From contig CAYJGF010000015.1 of NCBI GenBank assembly GCA_964369965.1, forward strand, positions 5,167 to 69,166: a DNA stretch of 64,000 bases. Reading direction: 5' to 3'. The position numbers were made by a program, and so were the translations under genes. The notes under the pieces were generated by a model that was not told the origin of the DNA, made no database searches, and saw only the letters and a program-made list of their open reading frames with translations. Source of the stretch: CAYJBH01 sp964369965 (GTDB taxonomy: Bacteria; Bacillota; Clostridia; Oscillospirales; Ruminococcaceae). The stretch's first letter is position 1. Each line of letters opens with the position of its first letter. Of the stretch, positions 8,638 through 17,376 are shown one piece after another.

Positions 8638-10206
8638 ATGAACATTCTTTTTGCTTTCGCGGACGATTGGGGTCGGTATGCGAGCATCTATGCCGAGCAT
8701 GAGCAGGACAGCACCGTCAATCGCCTTATCAATACGCCACACATAGATCGAATTGGGCATGAAGGTGCTCTTTATAAAAATGCCCTTGTGCCGGCACCGA
8801 GCTGCACACCTTGTCGCAGTTCCGTTTTGTCGGGTCGATATTTCTGGCAGACCGGTCTCGGCGCGATACTTCTCGGCGCTCACTGGGATGAAAAAATATC
8901 GACATTTCCACTGGAACTGGAAAAAAACGGCTATCACATAGGCTATACCTACAAGGTTTGGTCGCCGGGCGACAACCCCGACGCACCCTATGGCGGTGCG
9001 CGCAATGCGTACATGAAAAAGGGGCATGACTTCGGTGAGTTCTCGCACAATGTGACAAAACGCGCAAAAGAAATCCCCGTTGAGGAGGCGAAAAACGAGC
9101 TTTATGACGAGGTCCGCGGCAACTTTGTCGACTTTTTGGAGGATCGTGAGGGGGATAAGCCGTTTTGCTACTGGTGGGGTCCCGTCAACACCCACCGCAC
9201 ATGGGAGCGCGGCTCCGGCAAAGAGCTGTGGGGGCTGGAACCGGACGACCTTAAAGGACGTATGCCGGAGTGTCTGCCGGACGTGCACGAGGTTCGGGAG
9301 GATTTTGCCGACTATCTCGGCGAGGTGCTCGCATTCGATGCCGGTCTCGGCGTTCTTATAGAAGAGTTGGAAAGACGCGGTGAGCTAAATAACACCCTTA
9401 TCGTCGTCAGCGGCGACCACGGCATACCGGGTATGCACCGCGGCAAATGCAACCTCTATAACCTCGGCAGTGATGTCGCACTGCTCGCACGCTACCCCGA
9501 GAAAATTAAGGCAGGTAGAGTGATTGATAACCTCGTCAATATTCAGGACCTTGCGCCGACCTTCCTCGACTTTGCCGGCGTGAGTGTGCCGAGCGAAATG
9601 ACGGCGAACAGCCTGTATAATCAGCTCTGTGACGAGCAATATCCGGCGCCGGAGCAAAATTTTGTTGTGACCGGTCGGGAGCGCCATGTGGACTGCGCTC
9701 GGGACTACTATCTCCCCTACCCTCAACGCGCTATTCGCACCGAGGACTATCTCTATATCATCAATTTTGAGCCGGACAGGTGGCCGATGGGCGACCCGTG
9801 CGGAGTGGAAGATCCCAACTTTGAAATCTCCTACGATGCACTTGCGTGGGATACCAAGGTGACCTACCCCGACTTTGACGCCAGCCCGACCAAGGCGTGG
9901 ATGGTAATGCACCGCAACGAGCAACAGCACCGTCATCTCTATGACCTCGCGGTCGGCAAACGCCCTTATGAGGAGCTTTTCTACCTGCCGAATGACCCCG
10001 ATGCCATTCGCAATATCGCAGGTGATGCGCAACATCGCAAGGCACAGCAACGTCTAAAAGAACAACTGTTAGACACGCTTAAAAAACAGAATGATCCGCG
10101 CATTTTGGAGGAGGACTGCCGTTTTGAACATATGCCCTACACCTCGGTGGTGGGTCTCGATACCGGCGGTATAAGCACCGTTAAAAAGCCGGATCACGCA
10201 CTTTAA
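8638..10206 (+). CDS. Sulfatase (type I, formylglycine-dependent), cytoplasmic
   Basis: A hydrolase of sulfate esters in the alkaline-phosphatase superfamily. Visible features are the metal-binding ADDWG at the N-terminus, the sulfatase signature CTPCRSSVLSGR, whose first Cys (C-x-P-x-R) would be converted to formylglycine, and VVSGDHGIPGMHRGK with metal-ligand Asp and His. There is no signal peptide, so a cytosolic enzyme acting on imported sulfated sugars is inferred. Two ATGs occur: 8632 has AAAGGA only 1 nt away, while 8638 has it 7 nt away, so 8638 is preferred (522 residues). Cys-type sulfatases in anaerobes need an anSME radical-SAM activator, which is not in this window. The substrate is not recognisable. 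Confidence 0.88.
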   Translation: MNILFAFADDWGRYASIYAEHEQDSTVNRLINTPHIDRIGHEGALYKNALVPAPSCTPCRSSVLSGRYFWQTGLGAILLGAHWDEKISTFPLELEKNGYHIGYTYKVWSPGDNPDAPYGGARNAYMKKGHDFGEFSHNVTKRAKEIPVEEAKNELYDEVRGNFVDFLEDREGDKPFCYWWGPVNTHRTWERGSGKELWGLEPDDLKGRMPECLPDVHEVREDFADYLGEVLAFDAGLGVLIEELERRGELNNTLIVVSGDHGIPGMHRGKCNLYNLGSDVALLARYPEKIKAGRVIDNLVNIQDLAPTFLDFAGVSVPSEMTANSLYNQLCDEQYPAPEQNFVVTGRERHVDCARDYYLPYPQRAIRTEDYLYIINFEPDRWPMGDPCGVEDPNFEISYDALAWDTKVTYPDFDASPTKAWMVMHRNEQQHRHLYDLAVGKRPYEELFYLPNDPDAIRNIAGDAQHRKAQQRLKEQLLDTLKKQNDPRILEEDCRFEHMPYTSVVGLDTGGISTVKKPDHAL

Positions 10207-10223
10207 TTCGGGAAGGAAACAAC

Positions 10224-11321
10224 TTGTTAAATAGCCTCAAAAAGGTGACTTTTGATATACCGCTATACCTGCTCGCCGCCTGTTGCTGTGCGATATCGGT
10301 GCTGATGCTCTATGCCGTCAGTCGCTCCTTTTTCACCGATTATTCCAACATGACCACCCAAATTATAGCGATGGGGCTGGGGCTTGTCGGCATGATTTTC
10401 GTCTCCTTTTCCGGTCTGCAAATTTTTTATAAGTTTTGGTATGTGTCGGTCGGTGTCGGTTTGTTGCTCATTGCGATGACCTTTATTTTCGGCTACGCAC
10501 CGGGTGAGACGGAGGCGCAGGCGTGGCTACCTGTATTCTCCGGCATCAGCTTTCAGCCGACCGAACTGTATAAAATCATATTTATCGGCACCTTTTCTTT
10601 GCAACTCGCACACTTTAAAGGTCGTATCAACCGCCCTGTTCCGCTGTTGCTTGCGGTGGCGCACACCGGTGGGATTATGGCTCTCTCACATCTTCAGGGG
10701 GACGACGGTGCCGCCATCGTCTTTGCGGTCATCGCGCTGGGTATGCTGATAGCCGCAGGGCTTAACATCTTCATCGTTATCGGCGCGGCGGCGGCAGGGG
10801 CGCTGTTTTTTGTTACGGTCGGATTTGAACTTTTGCGTCCCTATCAACAGGACAGAATACTTGGTTTGCTAAACCCCGAGGCGTACCCCGACATCATGTT
10901 CCAACAGACGAGGAGCATGGTCGCCATCGGCTCCGGTCGGCTGTTCGGTGTCGGTTTTTCCGGCTCGGAGCACTACTATGTCCCAAACTCACACAACGAC
11001 TTTATATTCTCCTTTATCGGTCAGACAACCGGTCTTGTCGGTCTTTTGATAGTGCTGTTGCTGTTTGTTTTAATAGGCATAAGACTGCTCATTTTGGCGA
11101 AACGGTGTGAGGAGGTAAAGCACCGTATTCTTATAATAGGCATTTTTATGATGATAATCGGTCAGGCGGTCATAAACATCGCGATGAACCTCGCTGTCAT
11201 ACCGGTGGTCGGCATTGTGTTGCCGTTTTATTCCGCCGGCGGCAGTGCGATGGTGGTCTGCCTTGTATCGCTCGCAATGGCGGCGGCGACCAAGAGGGAC
11301 GGGTCAAAAAAAGTTTGTTAA
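10224..11321 (+). CDS. SEDS-family peptidoglycan polymerase (RodA/FtsW-like)
   Basis: A polytopic membrane protein of about ten hydrophobic segments over 365 residues. The SEDS signature is clear: FQPTELYKI, the AIGSGRLFGVGFSGS loop, VPNSHNDFIFSFIGQTTG with the catalytic-type Asp, and IPVVGIVLPFYSAGGSAM. SEDS proteins polymerise lipid II glycan strands with a class B PBP. The FIGE-type Glu common in RodA is Gln (IGQTTG). The start is TTG at 10224, with GGAAGG upstream. RodA is more likely than FtsW or SpoVE from the motifs, but I cannot decide. It sits 17 bp behind the sulfatase. Confidence 0.9.
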   Translation: MLNSLKKVTFDIPLYLLAACCCAISVLMLYAVSRSFFTDYSNMTTQIIAMGLGLVGMIFVSFSGLQIFYKFWYVSVGVGLLLIAMTFIFGYAPGETEAQAWLPVFSGISFQPTELYKIIFIGTFSLQLAHFKGRINRPVPLLLAVAHTGGIMALSHLQGDDGAAIVFAVIALGMLIAAGLNIFIVIGAAAAGALFFVTVGFELLRPYQQDRILGLLNPEAYPDIMFQQTRSMVAIGSGRLFGVGFSGSEHYYVPNSHNDFIFSFIGQTTGLVGLLIVLLLFVLIGIRLLILAKRCEEVKHRILIIGIFMMIIGQAVINIAMNLAVIPVVGIVLPFYSAGGSAMVVCLVSLAMAAATKRDGSKKVC

Positions 11322-11347
11322 TTTTTTATCAAATGACAAATTCCCAC

Positions 11348-11376
11348 TTGCAGTAACATAAGTTTTGTGGTACAAT
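11348..11376 (+). promoter_or_regulatory. Promoter of pgk
   Basis: TTGCAG (11348-11353), 17-bp spacer, TACAAT (11371-11376), 40 bp before the pgk start, which has an AGGAGA ribosome-binding site. Confidence 0.6.
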
Positions 11377-11416
11377 TTATACAATAACAAAGTCAAAAAC
11401 ACAGGAGAAAGATAAA

Positions 11417-12607
11417 ATGAACATGAACAACAAAAAAACAGTGGAAGACATCGACGTCGCCGGCAAGCGCTGTATAGTGCGTTGCGACTTCAACGTGCCG
11501 ATGAAAGACGGCGTTATCACCGACGATAAGCGCATTGTAGCCGCGATGGACACCGTGCGTTATCTTAAAGAAAAGGGCGCGAAGATTGTCCTTTGCTCCC
11601 ACATGGGTCGCCCCAAGGGTGAGGTTGTGGAGAAATACTCCCTCGCACCGGTTGCAAAGCGCATATCCGAGATACTGGGTTGCCCCGTTGCGATGGCAAC
11701 CGACGTTATCGGTGACGATGCCGCCGCAAAGGTCGCCGCACTGAAAGATGGCGATATCTGCCTGCTTGAAAACCTGCGCTATCACAAGGAGGAGGAGAAG
11801 AATGATCCGGACTTCGGCAAAAAACTCGCCTCCTTTGCCGATATCTTTGTCAACGATGCTTTCGGCACCGCACACCGTGCACATGCCTCCACCGCAGGGC
11901 TTGCGGATTATCTACCGTCGGTCTGCGGATATCTTATCGGCAAGGAGCTATCGTTCATGGGTGGCGCACTGGAGAACCCGAAACGCCCATTCGTCGCCAT
12001 TCTCGGCGGTGCAAAGGTTAGCGACAAGATAGGTGTCATCGAAAACCTGCTGGACAAGGTGGACACCCTAATCATCGGCGGCGGCATGGCTTATACCTTC
12101 TTTAAGGCACAGGGCATGACCATCGGTTCATCTCTTTGTGAGGAGGACAAGATTGACCTCGCCAAAAAGATGTTGGACGATGCCGAGAAAAAGGGCGTCA
12201 AGATGCTACTGCCCATCGACAACGTTGTCGCCAACAAGTTTGCGGAGGATGCCGACTGGCTGATAGTGGACGACTATCATATTGAAGAGGGTTGGATGGG
12301 TCTTGATATCGGCCCCGAGACACAAAAACTTTTCAGCGATGCCATCAACGGCGCCGGCACAGTCATCTGGAACGGCCCAATGGGCGTGAGCGAGTGGAAG
12401 AACTTCGCCGGCGGCACCATCGCGGTCGCTAAGGCGGTTGCGGACAGCAACTCTGTATCCATCATAGGCGGCGGTGACTCGGCGGCGGCGGTGGAAAACC
12501 TCGGTTTCGCCGAAAAGATGACCCACATCAGCACCGGTGGCGGTGCAAGCCTTGAGTTCTTAGAGGGTAAAATACTGCCGGGTATCGCTTGTTTGGACGA
12601 GAAATAA
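11417..12607 (+). CDS. pgk: Phosphoglycerate kinase
   Basis: Transfers phosphate from 1,3-bisphosphoglycerate to ADP in lower glycolysis. It shows RCDFNVP (N-domain substrate site), SHMGRPKG, LLENLRYHKEEE, GGAKVSDKIGV, WNGPMGVSE and the nucleotide-binding GGGDSAAAV near the C-terminus. The 396 residues match the family. It leads a run pgk-tpiA-gpmI. GAPDH and enolase are not in the window. Confidence 0.98.
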   Translation: MNMNNKKTVEDIDVAGKRCIVRCDFNVPMKDGVITDDKRIVAAMDTVRYLKEKGAKIVLCSHMGRPKGEVVEKYSLAPVAKRISEILGCPVAMATDVIGDDAAAKVAALKDGDICLLENLRYHKEEEKNDPDFGKKLASFADIFVNDAFGTAHRAHASTAGLADYLPSVCGYLIGKELSFMGGALENPKRPFVAILGGAKVSDKIGVIENLLDKVDTLIIGGGMAYTFFKAQGMTIGSSLCEEDKIDLAKKMLDDAEKKGVKMLLPIDNVVANKFAEDADWLIVDDYHIEEGWMGLDIGPETQKLFSDAINGAGTVIWNGPMGVSEWKNFAGGTIAVAKAVADSNSVSIIGGGDSAAAVENLGFAEKMTHISTGGGASLEFLEGKILPGIACLDEK

Positions 12608-12648
12608 TATTTTGCCCAACCCGCACACACCAACCAATAATAATTAAT

Positions 12649-12674
12649 TTGTAGGGGCGGATATCATCCGCCCG
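12649..12674 (+). repeat. Intergenic palindromic repeat (TTGTAGGGG family)
   Basis: TTGTAGGGGC flank, then the perfect 8-bp palindrome GGGCGGAT-ATC-ATCCGCCC (12655-12673), in the 125-bp pgk-tpiA gap. A second small palindrome (TTCAAA...TTTGAA) follows. The T-run needed for termination is absent, so pgk and tpiA may still be cotranscribed. Confidence 0.6.
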
Positions 12675-12732
12675 ATTCAAAACAGTTTGAATTACACCAA
12701 CCAACAACATCAAAATCGAAAGGAATAAAATA

Positions 12733-13503
12733 ATGAACAAATCAAAACGCAAGGTTGTCATTGCCGGCAACTGGAAGATGAATAAAACCCCGTCCGAGGC
12801 GGCCGCTCTTATCGAGGAGTTAAAGCCTATCGCTGCAAATGCCGACTGCGATGTCGTCATCTGCGTGCCCTACGTCGACCTGCCGAAAGCGGTCGAGCTG
12901 TGCGCCGGCAGCGGTGTCAAGGTGGGCGCTCAAAACGTGCATTTTGAAAAGTCCGGTGCTTTCACCGGTGAGATTTCCGCCGATATGCTTTGCGAGCTCA
13001 AAGTCAGCCATGTTGTTATCGGTCACAGCGAGCGCCGTCAATACTTCGGTGAGACGGATGAGACGGTCTGCAAACGCGCCACCGCCTCTGTCAACGCAGG
13101 GCTTGTCGCCATCGTCTGTGTAGGTGAAACCCTTGCCGACCGCGAGGCAGGCATAACCGAGGAGCTTATCGCACTGCAGGTGAAACGCGGTCTGTCCGGC
13201 TTCACCGCCGACATGATGAAGAATGTCGTCATTGCCTACGAGCCGGTCTGGGCTATCGGCACCGGCGTCACCGCCACCGACGAGCAGGCACAGGAGATCT
13301 GCGCATTTATCCGCTCAAAGCTCACCGCCATGTTCGGTGAAGCTGTCGCTGAGGCTACCACCATCCAGTACGGCGGTTCCATGAACCCGAAAAACGCCGC
13401 AAGTCTGCTCGGCATGACCGACATAGACGGCGGTCTTATCGGCGGTGCCTCGCTTAAATCCGCCGACTTCGCGGTTATCGTCGAGGCAGGCTCCGCTAAA
13501 TAG
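12733..13503 (+). CDS. tpiA: Triosephosphate isomerase
   Basis: Interconverts dihydroxyacetone phosphate and glyceraldehyde-3-phosphate. The catalytic set is visible: GNWKMNK (Lys), VIGHSERR (His electrophile), AYEPVWAIGTG (Glu base, then loop 6) and YGGSMNPKN with GGLIGGASL for phosphate binding. The 256 residues fit the family. The start has AAAGGA upstream. gpmI follows after 18 bp. Confidence 0.98.
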   Translation: MNKSKRKVVIAGNWKMNKTPSEAAALIEELKPIAANADCDVVICVPYVDLPKAVELCAGSGVKVGAQNVHFEKSGAFTGEISADMLCELKVSHVVIGHSERRQYFGETDETVCKRATASVNAGLVAIVCVGETLADREAGITEELIALQVKRGLSGFTADMMKNVVIAYEPVWAIGTGVTATDEQAQEICAFIRSKLTAMFGEAVAEATTIQYGGSMNPKNAASLLGMTDIDGGLIGGASLKSADFAVIVEAGSAK

Positions 13504-13521
13504 AAAGGACATTGTACTTAG

Positions 13522-15036
13522 ATGAAAAAACCTTTAGTTTTATGCATATTGGACGGTTTTGGCGACCGAAAATCCGCCGAGGGCAACGCGATAATCTCCG
13601 CGAACCCACAAAACCTTAATAAAATCTTCACCGACTGCCCGACCACCCTTATCGATGCCTCCGGCATGGCGGTGGGTCTGCCGGACGGTCAGATGGGCAA
13701 CAGCGAGGTCGGTCACACCAACATCGGTGCCGGTCGCGTGGTCTATCAGGAGCTTACTCGAATAACAAAGTCCATATCGGACGGCGACTTTTTTGAAAAT
13801 GCCGAGCTGGTCGCCGCTATGAACGCCGCCGCACAGGGTGGCAAGGCGGTTCACCTTGCAGGTCTGCTCTCGGACGGCGGTGTGCACTCCCACAACACTC
13901 ATCTCTATGCCCTTGTGGAGCTTGCAAAAAAATGCGGTGTCAAGGATGTTTTTGTCCACTGCTTTTTGGACGGTCGCGATGTGCCGCCCTCCAGCGGTGC
14001 CGATTTTGTCGCCGAGCTGAACATCGAGCTTAAAAAAATCGGTCTTGGCAGTATCGCCACCGTCATGGGGCGTTTTTATGCCATGGACCGCGACAACCGC
14101 TGGGAGCGCGTGGAAAAAGCCTACCGCGCCATGGTTCTGGGCGAGGGTGTGAAAAACTCCGACCCCGTTGCCGCCGTGCGCGCGAGCTATGACGAGCAGG
14201 TGACCGACGAGTTTGTCCTGCCGACCATCTGCGATGAAAATGGCAAGGTTTCCTCCGGCGACAGCATGATCTTCTTCAACTTCCGTCCCGACCGCGCGCG
14301 TGAGATTACACGCACCTTTGTGGATGAGAGTTTTGACGGCTTTGAGCGCCCGAACGGTTTTTTCCCTTTACACTATGTCTGCTTTACGCAGTATGATGCC
14401 ACCATGCCGAACGTCACCGTCGCGTTCAAGCCGACCGGTCTTGACAACACCCTCGGCGAATATCTCTCGGAGCTCGGCAAAACTCAACTGCGCATAGCCG
14501 AGACCGAGAAATATGCCCACGTGACATTCTTCTTCAACGGCGGTGTGGAAAAGGTATACGACGGTGAGGAGCGAGCACTTATCAACTCCCCCAAGGTTGC
14601 AACCTACGACCTTAAACCCGAGATGTCGGCGTACGAGGTCGCGGACGAGGCGACAAAACGCATAAAGTCCGGCGCCTACGATGTGATTATACTCAACTTT
14701 GCCAACTGCGACATGGTCGGTCACACCGGCGTGTTTGATGCCGCCGTCGCCGCCGTCAAAGCGGTGGACGAGTGTGTCGGCAGGGTGCAAAAGGCGGTGA
14801 GCGAGATGGGCGGTGTCATAGTTTTGACCGCCGACCACGGCAACGCCGACCAGATGTGTGAGCCGGACGGCTCCGCATTCACCGCACACACCACCTCACC
14901 GGTGCCGCTTAGCGTTATCGGCTACGACTGCAAACTGCGCAGTGGCGGCTGTCTCGCCGACATCGCCCCGACCATGCTCGACATAATGGGCATACCACAG
15001 CCGAGCGAGATGAGCGGCAAATCACTGATAATTTAG
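13522..15036 (+). CDS. gpmI: 2,3-bisphosphoglycerate-independent phosphoglycerate mutase
   Basis: A manganese enzyme interconverting 3- and 2-phosphoglycerate. Seen are LDGFGDRKS (first metal ligands), QMGNSEVGHTNIGAGR with the phosphoserine nucleophile, FLDGRDVPP, NFRPDRARE, ANCDMVGHTGV and VLTADHGNADQM with HTTSPVP. The 504 residues match the family. It is 18 bp after tpiA in the glycolytic run. A 16-bp hairpin separates it from serC. Confidence 0.98.
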   Translation: MKKPLVLCILDGFGDRKSAEGNAIISANPQNLNKIFTDCPTTLIDASGMAVGLPDGQMGNSEVGHTNIGAGRVVYQELTRITKSISDGDFFENAELVAAMNAAAQGGKAVHLAGLLSDGGVHSHNTHLYALVELAKKCGVKDVFVHCFLDGRDVPPSSGADFVAELNIELKKIGLGSIATVMGRFYAMDRDNRWERVEKAYRAMVLGEGVKNSDPVAAVRASYDEQVTDEFVLPTICDENGKVSSGDSMIFFNFRPDRAREITRTFVDESFDGFERPNGFFPLHYVCFTQYDATMPNVTVAFKPTGLDNTLGEYLSELGKTQLRIAETEKYAHVTFFFNGGVEKVYDGEERALINSPKVATYDLKPEMSAYEVADEATKRIKSGAYDVIILNFANCDMVGHTGVFDAAVAAVKAVDECVGRVQKAVSEMGGVIVLTADHGNADQMCEPDGSAFTAHTTSPVPLSVIGYDCKLRSGGCLADIAPTMLDIMGIPQPSEMSGKSLII

Positions 15037-15050
15037 CTATTGAATGGAAT

Positions 15051-15095
15051 ATGTTTTTTCCTTTTCAGTGAAATGTGCCGAAAAGGAAAAAACAT
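15051..15095. repeat. 16-bp perfect inverted repeat in the gpmI-serC gap
   Basis: The arm at 15051-15066 (ATGTTTTTTCCTTTTC) pairs perfectly with 15080-15095; the 13-nt loop is AGTGAAATGTGCC. It ends 15 bp before the serC start. There is no T-run after the 3' arm, so it is not a standard terminator; RNA processing, attenuation or protection of the upstream message are possible. Confidence 0.75.
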
Positions 15096-15110
15096 CAAGA
15101 AAGGAATATA

Positions 15111-16190
15111 ATGAACAGAGTTTTTAACTTCTCGGCAGGTCCGTCCATGTTGCCACTTCCGGTATTAAAGCAGGTGCAGGAGGATATGCTCTGCTATAAG
15201 GACAGCGGTCAATCGGTCATGGAGATGAGCCACCGCTCCCCTGTCTACGACAAGATTTTCAACGACACAAAAAGTGCTATTATAGACCTACTCGGTGTGC
15301 CGGACAGCCATGAGGTGCTGTTTATTCAGGGTGGCGCGTCGGGTCAGTTTGACATGCTCGCCGCCAATTTAAAGCAAAACGGCACGGCGGACTATGTCGT
15401 CACCGGTGAGTTCAGCGGCAAGGCGGCAAAGGCGGCAAAAAAACTGATAAACGTCAATGTTGTCGCAAGCTCTGAGGATAAAAACTTCTCCTACATACCA
15501 AACGCCGGCGACATAAAGCCGAGTGAAGGCAGTGACTATCTGCACATCTGCCACAACAACACCATCTTCGGCACGCGTTATACCGACCTGCCGAACTGCG
15601 GTGATGTGCCGCTGATTGCGGACTTCAGCAGTAGTATAATGAGTGAGCCGCTCGATGTCAGCCGCTTTGGGCTTATCTATGCCGGCGCACAGAAAAACAT
15701 GGCACCTGCCGGCTTTGCGATGGTCATCATCGACAAAAACCTGCTCTCGCGCAGTGCCGACAGCCTGCCGATAATGCAAAACTACAACACCTATGTCAAA
15801 TCAAACAGCATGTTCAACACACCGCCCACCTTTGCGATATACGTCGCAGGGCTTGTTGCAAACTATATTAAAAACGACATCGGCGGTCTTGAAAACATGG
15901 CGAAAATCAATGCCGAAAAGGCGGCGGTACTGTATGACTTTATTGATGGTAGCGCACTTTTCAACAACCCCGTTCGCCCCGACTGCCGCAGTGTGATGAA
16001 CGTCACCTTTGCGACCGGCAATGCCGATATCGATGCAAAATTCTGCTCCGAGTCGGCAAAGGCAGGCTTTGTCAACCTCAAAGGTCACCGTTTAGTCGGT
16101 GGCATGAGGGCGTCAATCTACAACTCTATGCCGAGCGAGGGTGTCGAAAAGCTGGTGGAATTTATGAGGGAGTTTGAAAAAAATGTTTAG
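15111..16190 (+). CDS. serC: Phosphoserine aminotransferase
   Basis: A PLP enzyme converting 3-phosphohydroxypyruvate to O-phosphoserine. Seen are FNFSAGPSMLPLPVL, FIQGGASGQFDM, the PLP-lysine segment YAGAQKNMAPAG and the C-terminal GGMRASIYNSMP. The start is the ATG at 15111 behind AAAGGA, giving 359 residues as usual; the frame is open upstream to 15075, but that lies within the hairpin. serA starts inside its last codons. Confidence 0.97.
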   Translation: MNRVFNFSAGPSMLPLPVLKQVQEDMLCYKDSGQSVMEMSHRSPVYDKIFNDTKSAIIDLLGVPDSHEVLFIQGGASGQFDMLAANLKQNGTADYVVTGEFSGKAAKAAKKLINVNVVASSEDKNFSYIPNAGDIKPSEGSDYLHICHNNTIFGTRYTDLPNCGDVPLIADFSSSIMSEPLDVSRFGLIYAGAQKNMAPAGFAMVIIDKNLLSRSADSLPIMQNYNTYVKSNSMFNTPPTFAIYVAGLVANYIKNDIGGLENMAKINAEKAAVLYDFIDGSALFNNPVRPDCRSVMNVTFATGNADIDAKFCSESAKAGFVNLKGHRLVGGMRASIYNSMPSEGVEKLVEFMREFEKNV

Positions 16191-17352
16191 AATAAAGACG
16201 CGCAACAGCATCAGCGACAAAGGTCTCGTCGCAATGAAGTCACCACTCTTTACGGTTGGCGACGAGGTGCAAAACCCCCATGCGATACTGGTGCGCAGCA
16301 GTAAAATAACGAGCGAGGAGCTTTCGGGCGACCTGCTCTCCATCGCCCGTGCCGGTGCAGGATACAACAACATACCTGTCGAGGAGTGCACCCAAAAAGG
16401 CATAGTTGTCTTTAATACCCCCGGCGCAAACGCCAACGCGGTCAAGGAGTTGACCATCGCCGCACTTATAGCCGGCTGTCGCAACCTCGGCGACGGCGTT
16501 GTCTGGGCTAAGACCCTCAAAGGCAAGGGGGACGAGGTCCCTGCTTTGGTCGAGAAGGGAAAGTCCCAGTTTGTAGGTCCCGAAATAGGGGGCAAAAAGC
16601 TCGGTATTATCGGGCTTGGTGCAATAGGCGTGCTGGTCGCGAACGCGGCGGTGCACCTCGGCATGGAGGTCTACGGCTATGACCCGTTCATCTCGGTACA
16701 GGCGGCGTGGAACCTCTCACGCAGTGTCAAACCCTGCGCCAACCTCGCCGACCTTTTGGGCAGCTGTGATTTTATATCACTTCACCTGCCGGTCAACAAG
16801 GACACCAAAGGCTTTATCAATAAAGAGACGCTCTCCAACATGAAGGACGGCGCGCGGATCATTAACCTTGCACGCGGCGACCTTGTCGTGAATGCCGACA
16901 TCATCGCGGCGCTCAACTCCGAGAAGATCTCGGGCTACATCACCGATTTCCCCACCGACGAGCTTATCGACGTTGCCGGAGTGCTCGCGATACCGCACCT
17001 CGGTGCCTCCACCCCCGAGAGTGAGGAGAACTGTGCGATCATGGCGGTTAATCAGACCAAGGCGTTTTTAAAGTATGGTGAGATTGAAAACAGTGTCAAC
17101 ATGCCGAACATCTCACTGGATGTGTTTGACGGCACAAGGATATGTATTTTCAACGAGAACCGCGCCGGACTTCTCTCCGCCATAACCGGGCTTGCCGGTG
17201 AGACAGGACTTAATATCGAAAACCTCGTCAATCGCAGTAGGGGTGACATCGCCTACACCGTTTTAGATGTGCCTTGCGCTGTCGAGCAGGAGGTTGTCGA
17301 CCGACTTTGCTCCATCGATGGGGTGTTGAGAGTTCGTATAATTAATTCATAG
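16183..17352 (+). CDS. serA: D-3-phosphoglycerate dehydrogenase with C-terminal ACT domain
   Basis: Catalyses the first step of serine synthesis, 3-phosphoglycerate to phosphohydroxypyruvate. The NAD fold is GLGAIGVLVANAAVHLG, with catalytic Arg in LARGDLVV, the Glu-containing TDFPTDE segment and His in IPHLGAST. An ACT domain (about 318-388) probably binds an amino acid for feedback control. The ATG at 16183 overlaps serC by 8 bp, with GAGGGAG 10 nt upstream; the earlier TTG at 16174 lies too close to that site. Length is 389 residues. It is translationally coupled to serC. Confidence 0.96.
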   Translation: MFRIKTRNSISDKGLVAMKSPLFTVGDEVQNPHAILVRSSKITSEELSGDLLSIARAGAGYNNIPVEECTQKGIVVFNTPGANANAVKELTIAALIAGCRNLGDGVVWAKTLKGKGDEVPALVEKGKSQFVGPEIGGKKLGIIGLGAIGVLVANAAVHLGMEVYGYDPFISVQAAWNLSRSVKPCANLADLLGSCDFISLHLPVNKDTKGFINKETLSNMKDGARIINLARGDLVVNADIIAALNSEKISGYITDFPTDELIDVAGVLAIPHLGASTPESEENCAIMAVNQTKAFLKYGEIENSVNMPNISLDVFDGTRICIFNENRAGLLSAITGLAGETGLNIENLVNRSRGDIAYTVLDVPCAVEQEVVDRLCSIDGVLRVRIINS

Positions 17353-17376
17353 AAACTCACATAGGATTGCACATAG

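Noticed and set aside
9385..10050. Long minus-strand frames opposite the sulfatase and other GC-rich genes (for example 8509-9288, 12206-12526, 14368-14889, 32503-33255)
   Set aside because: Typical antisense shadows of conserved genes without start signals or recognisable products.
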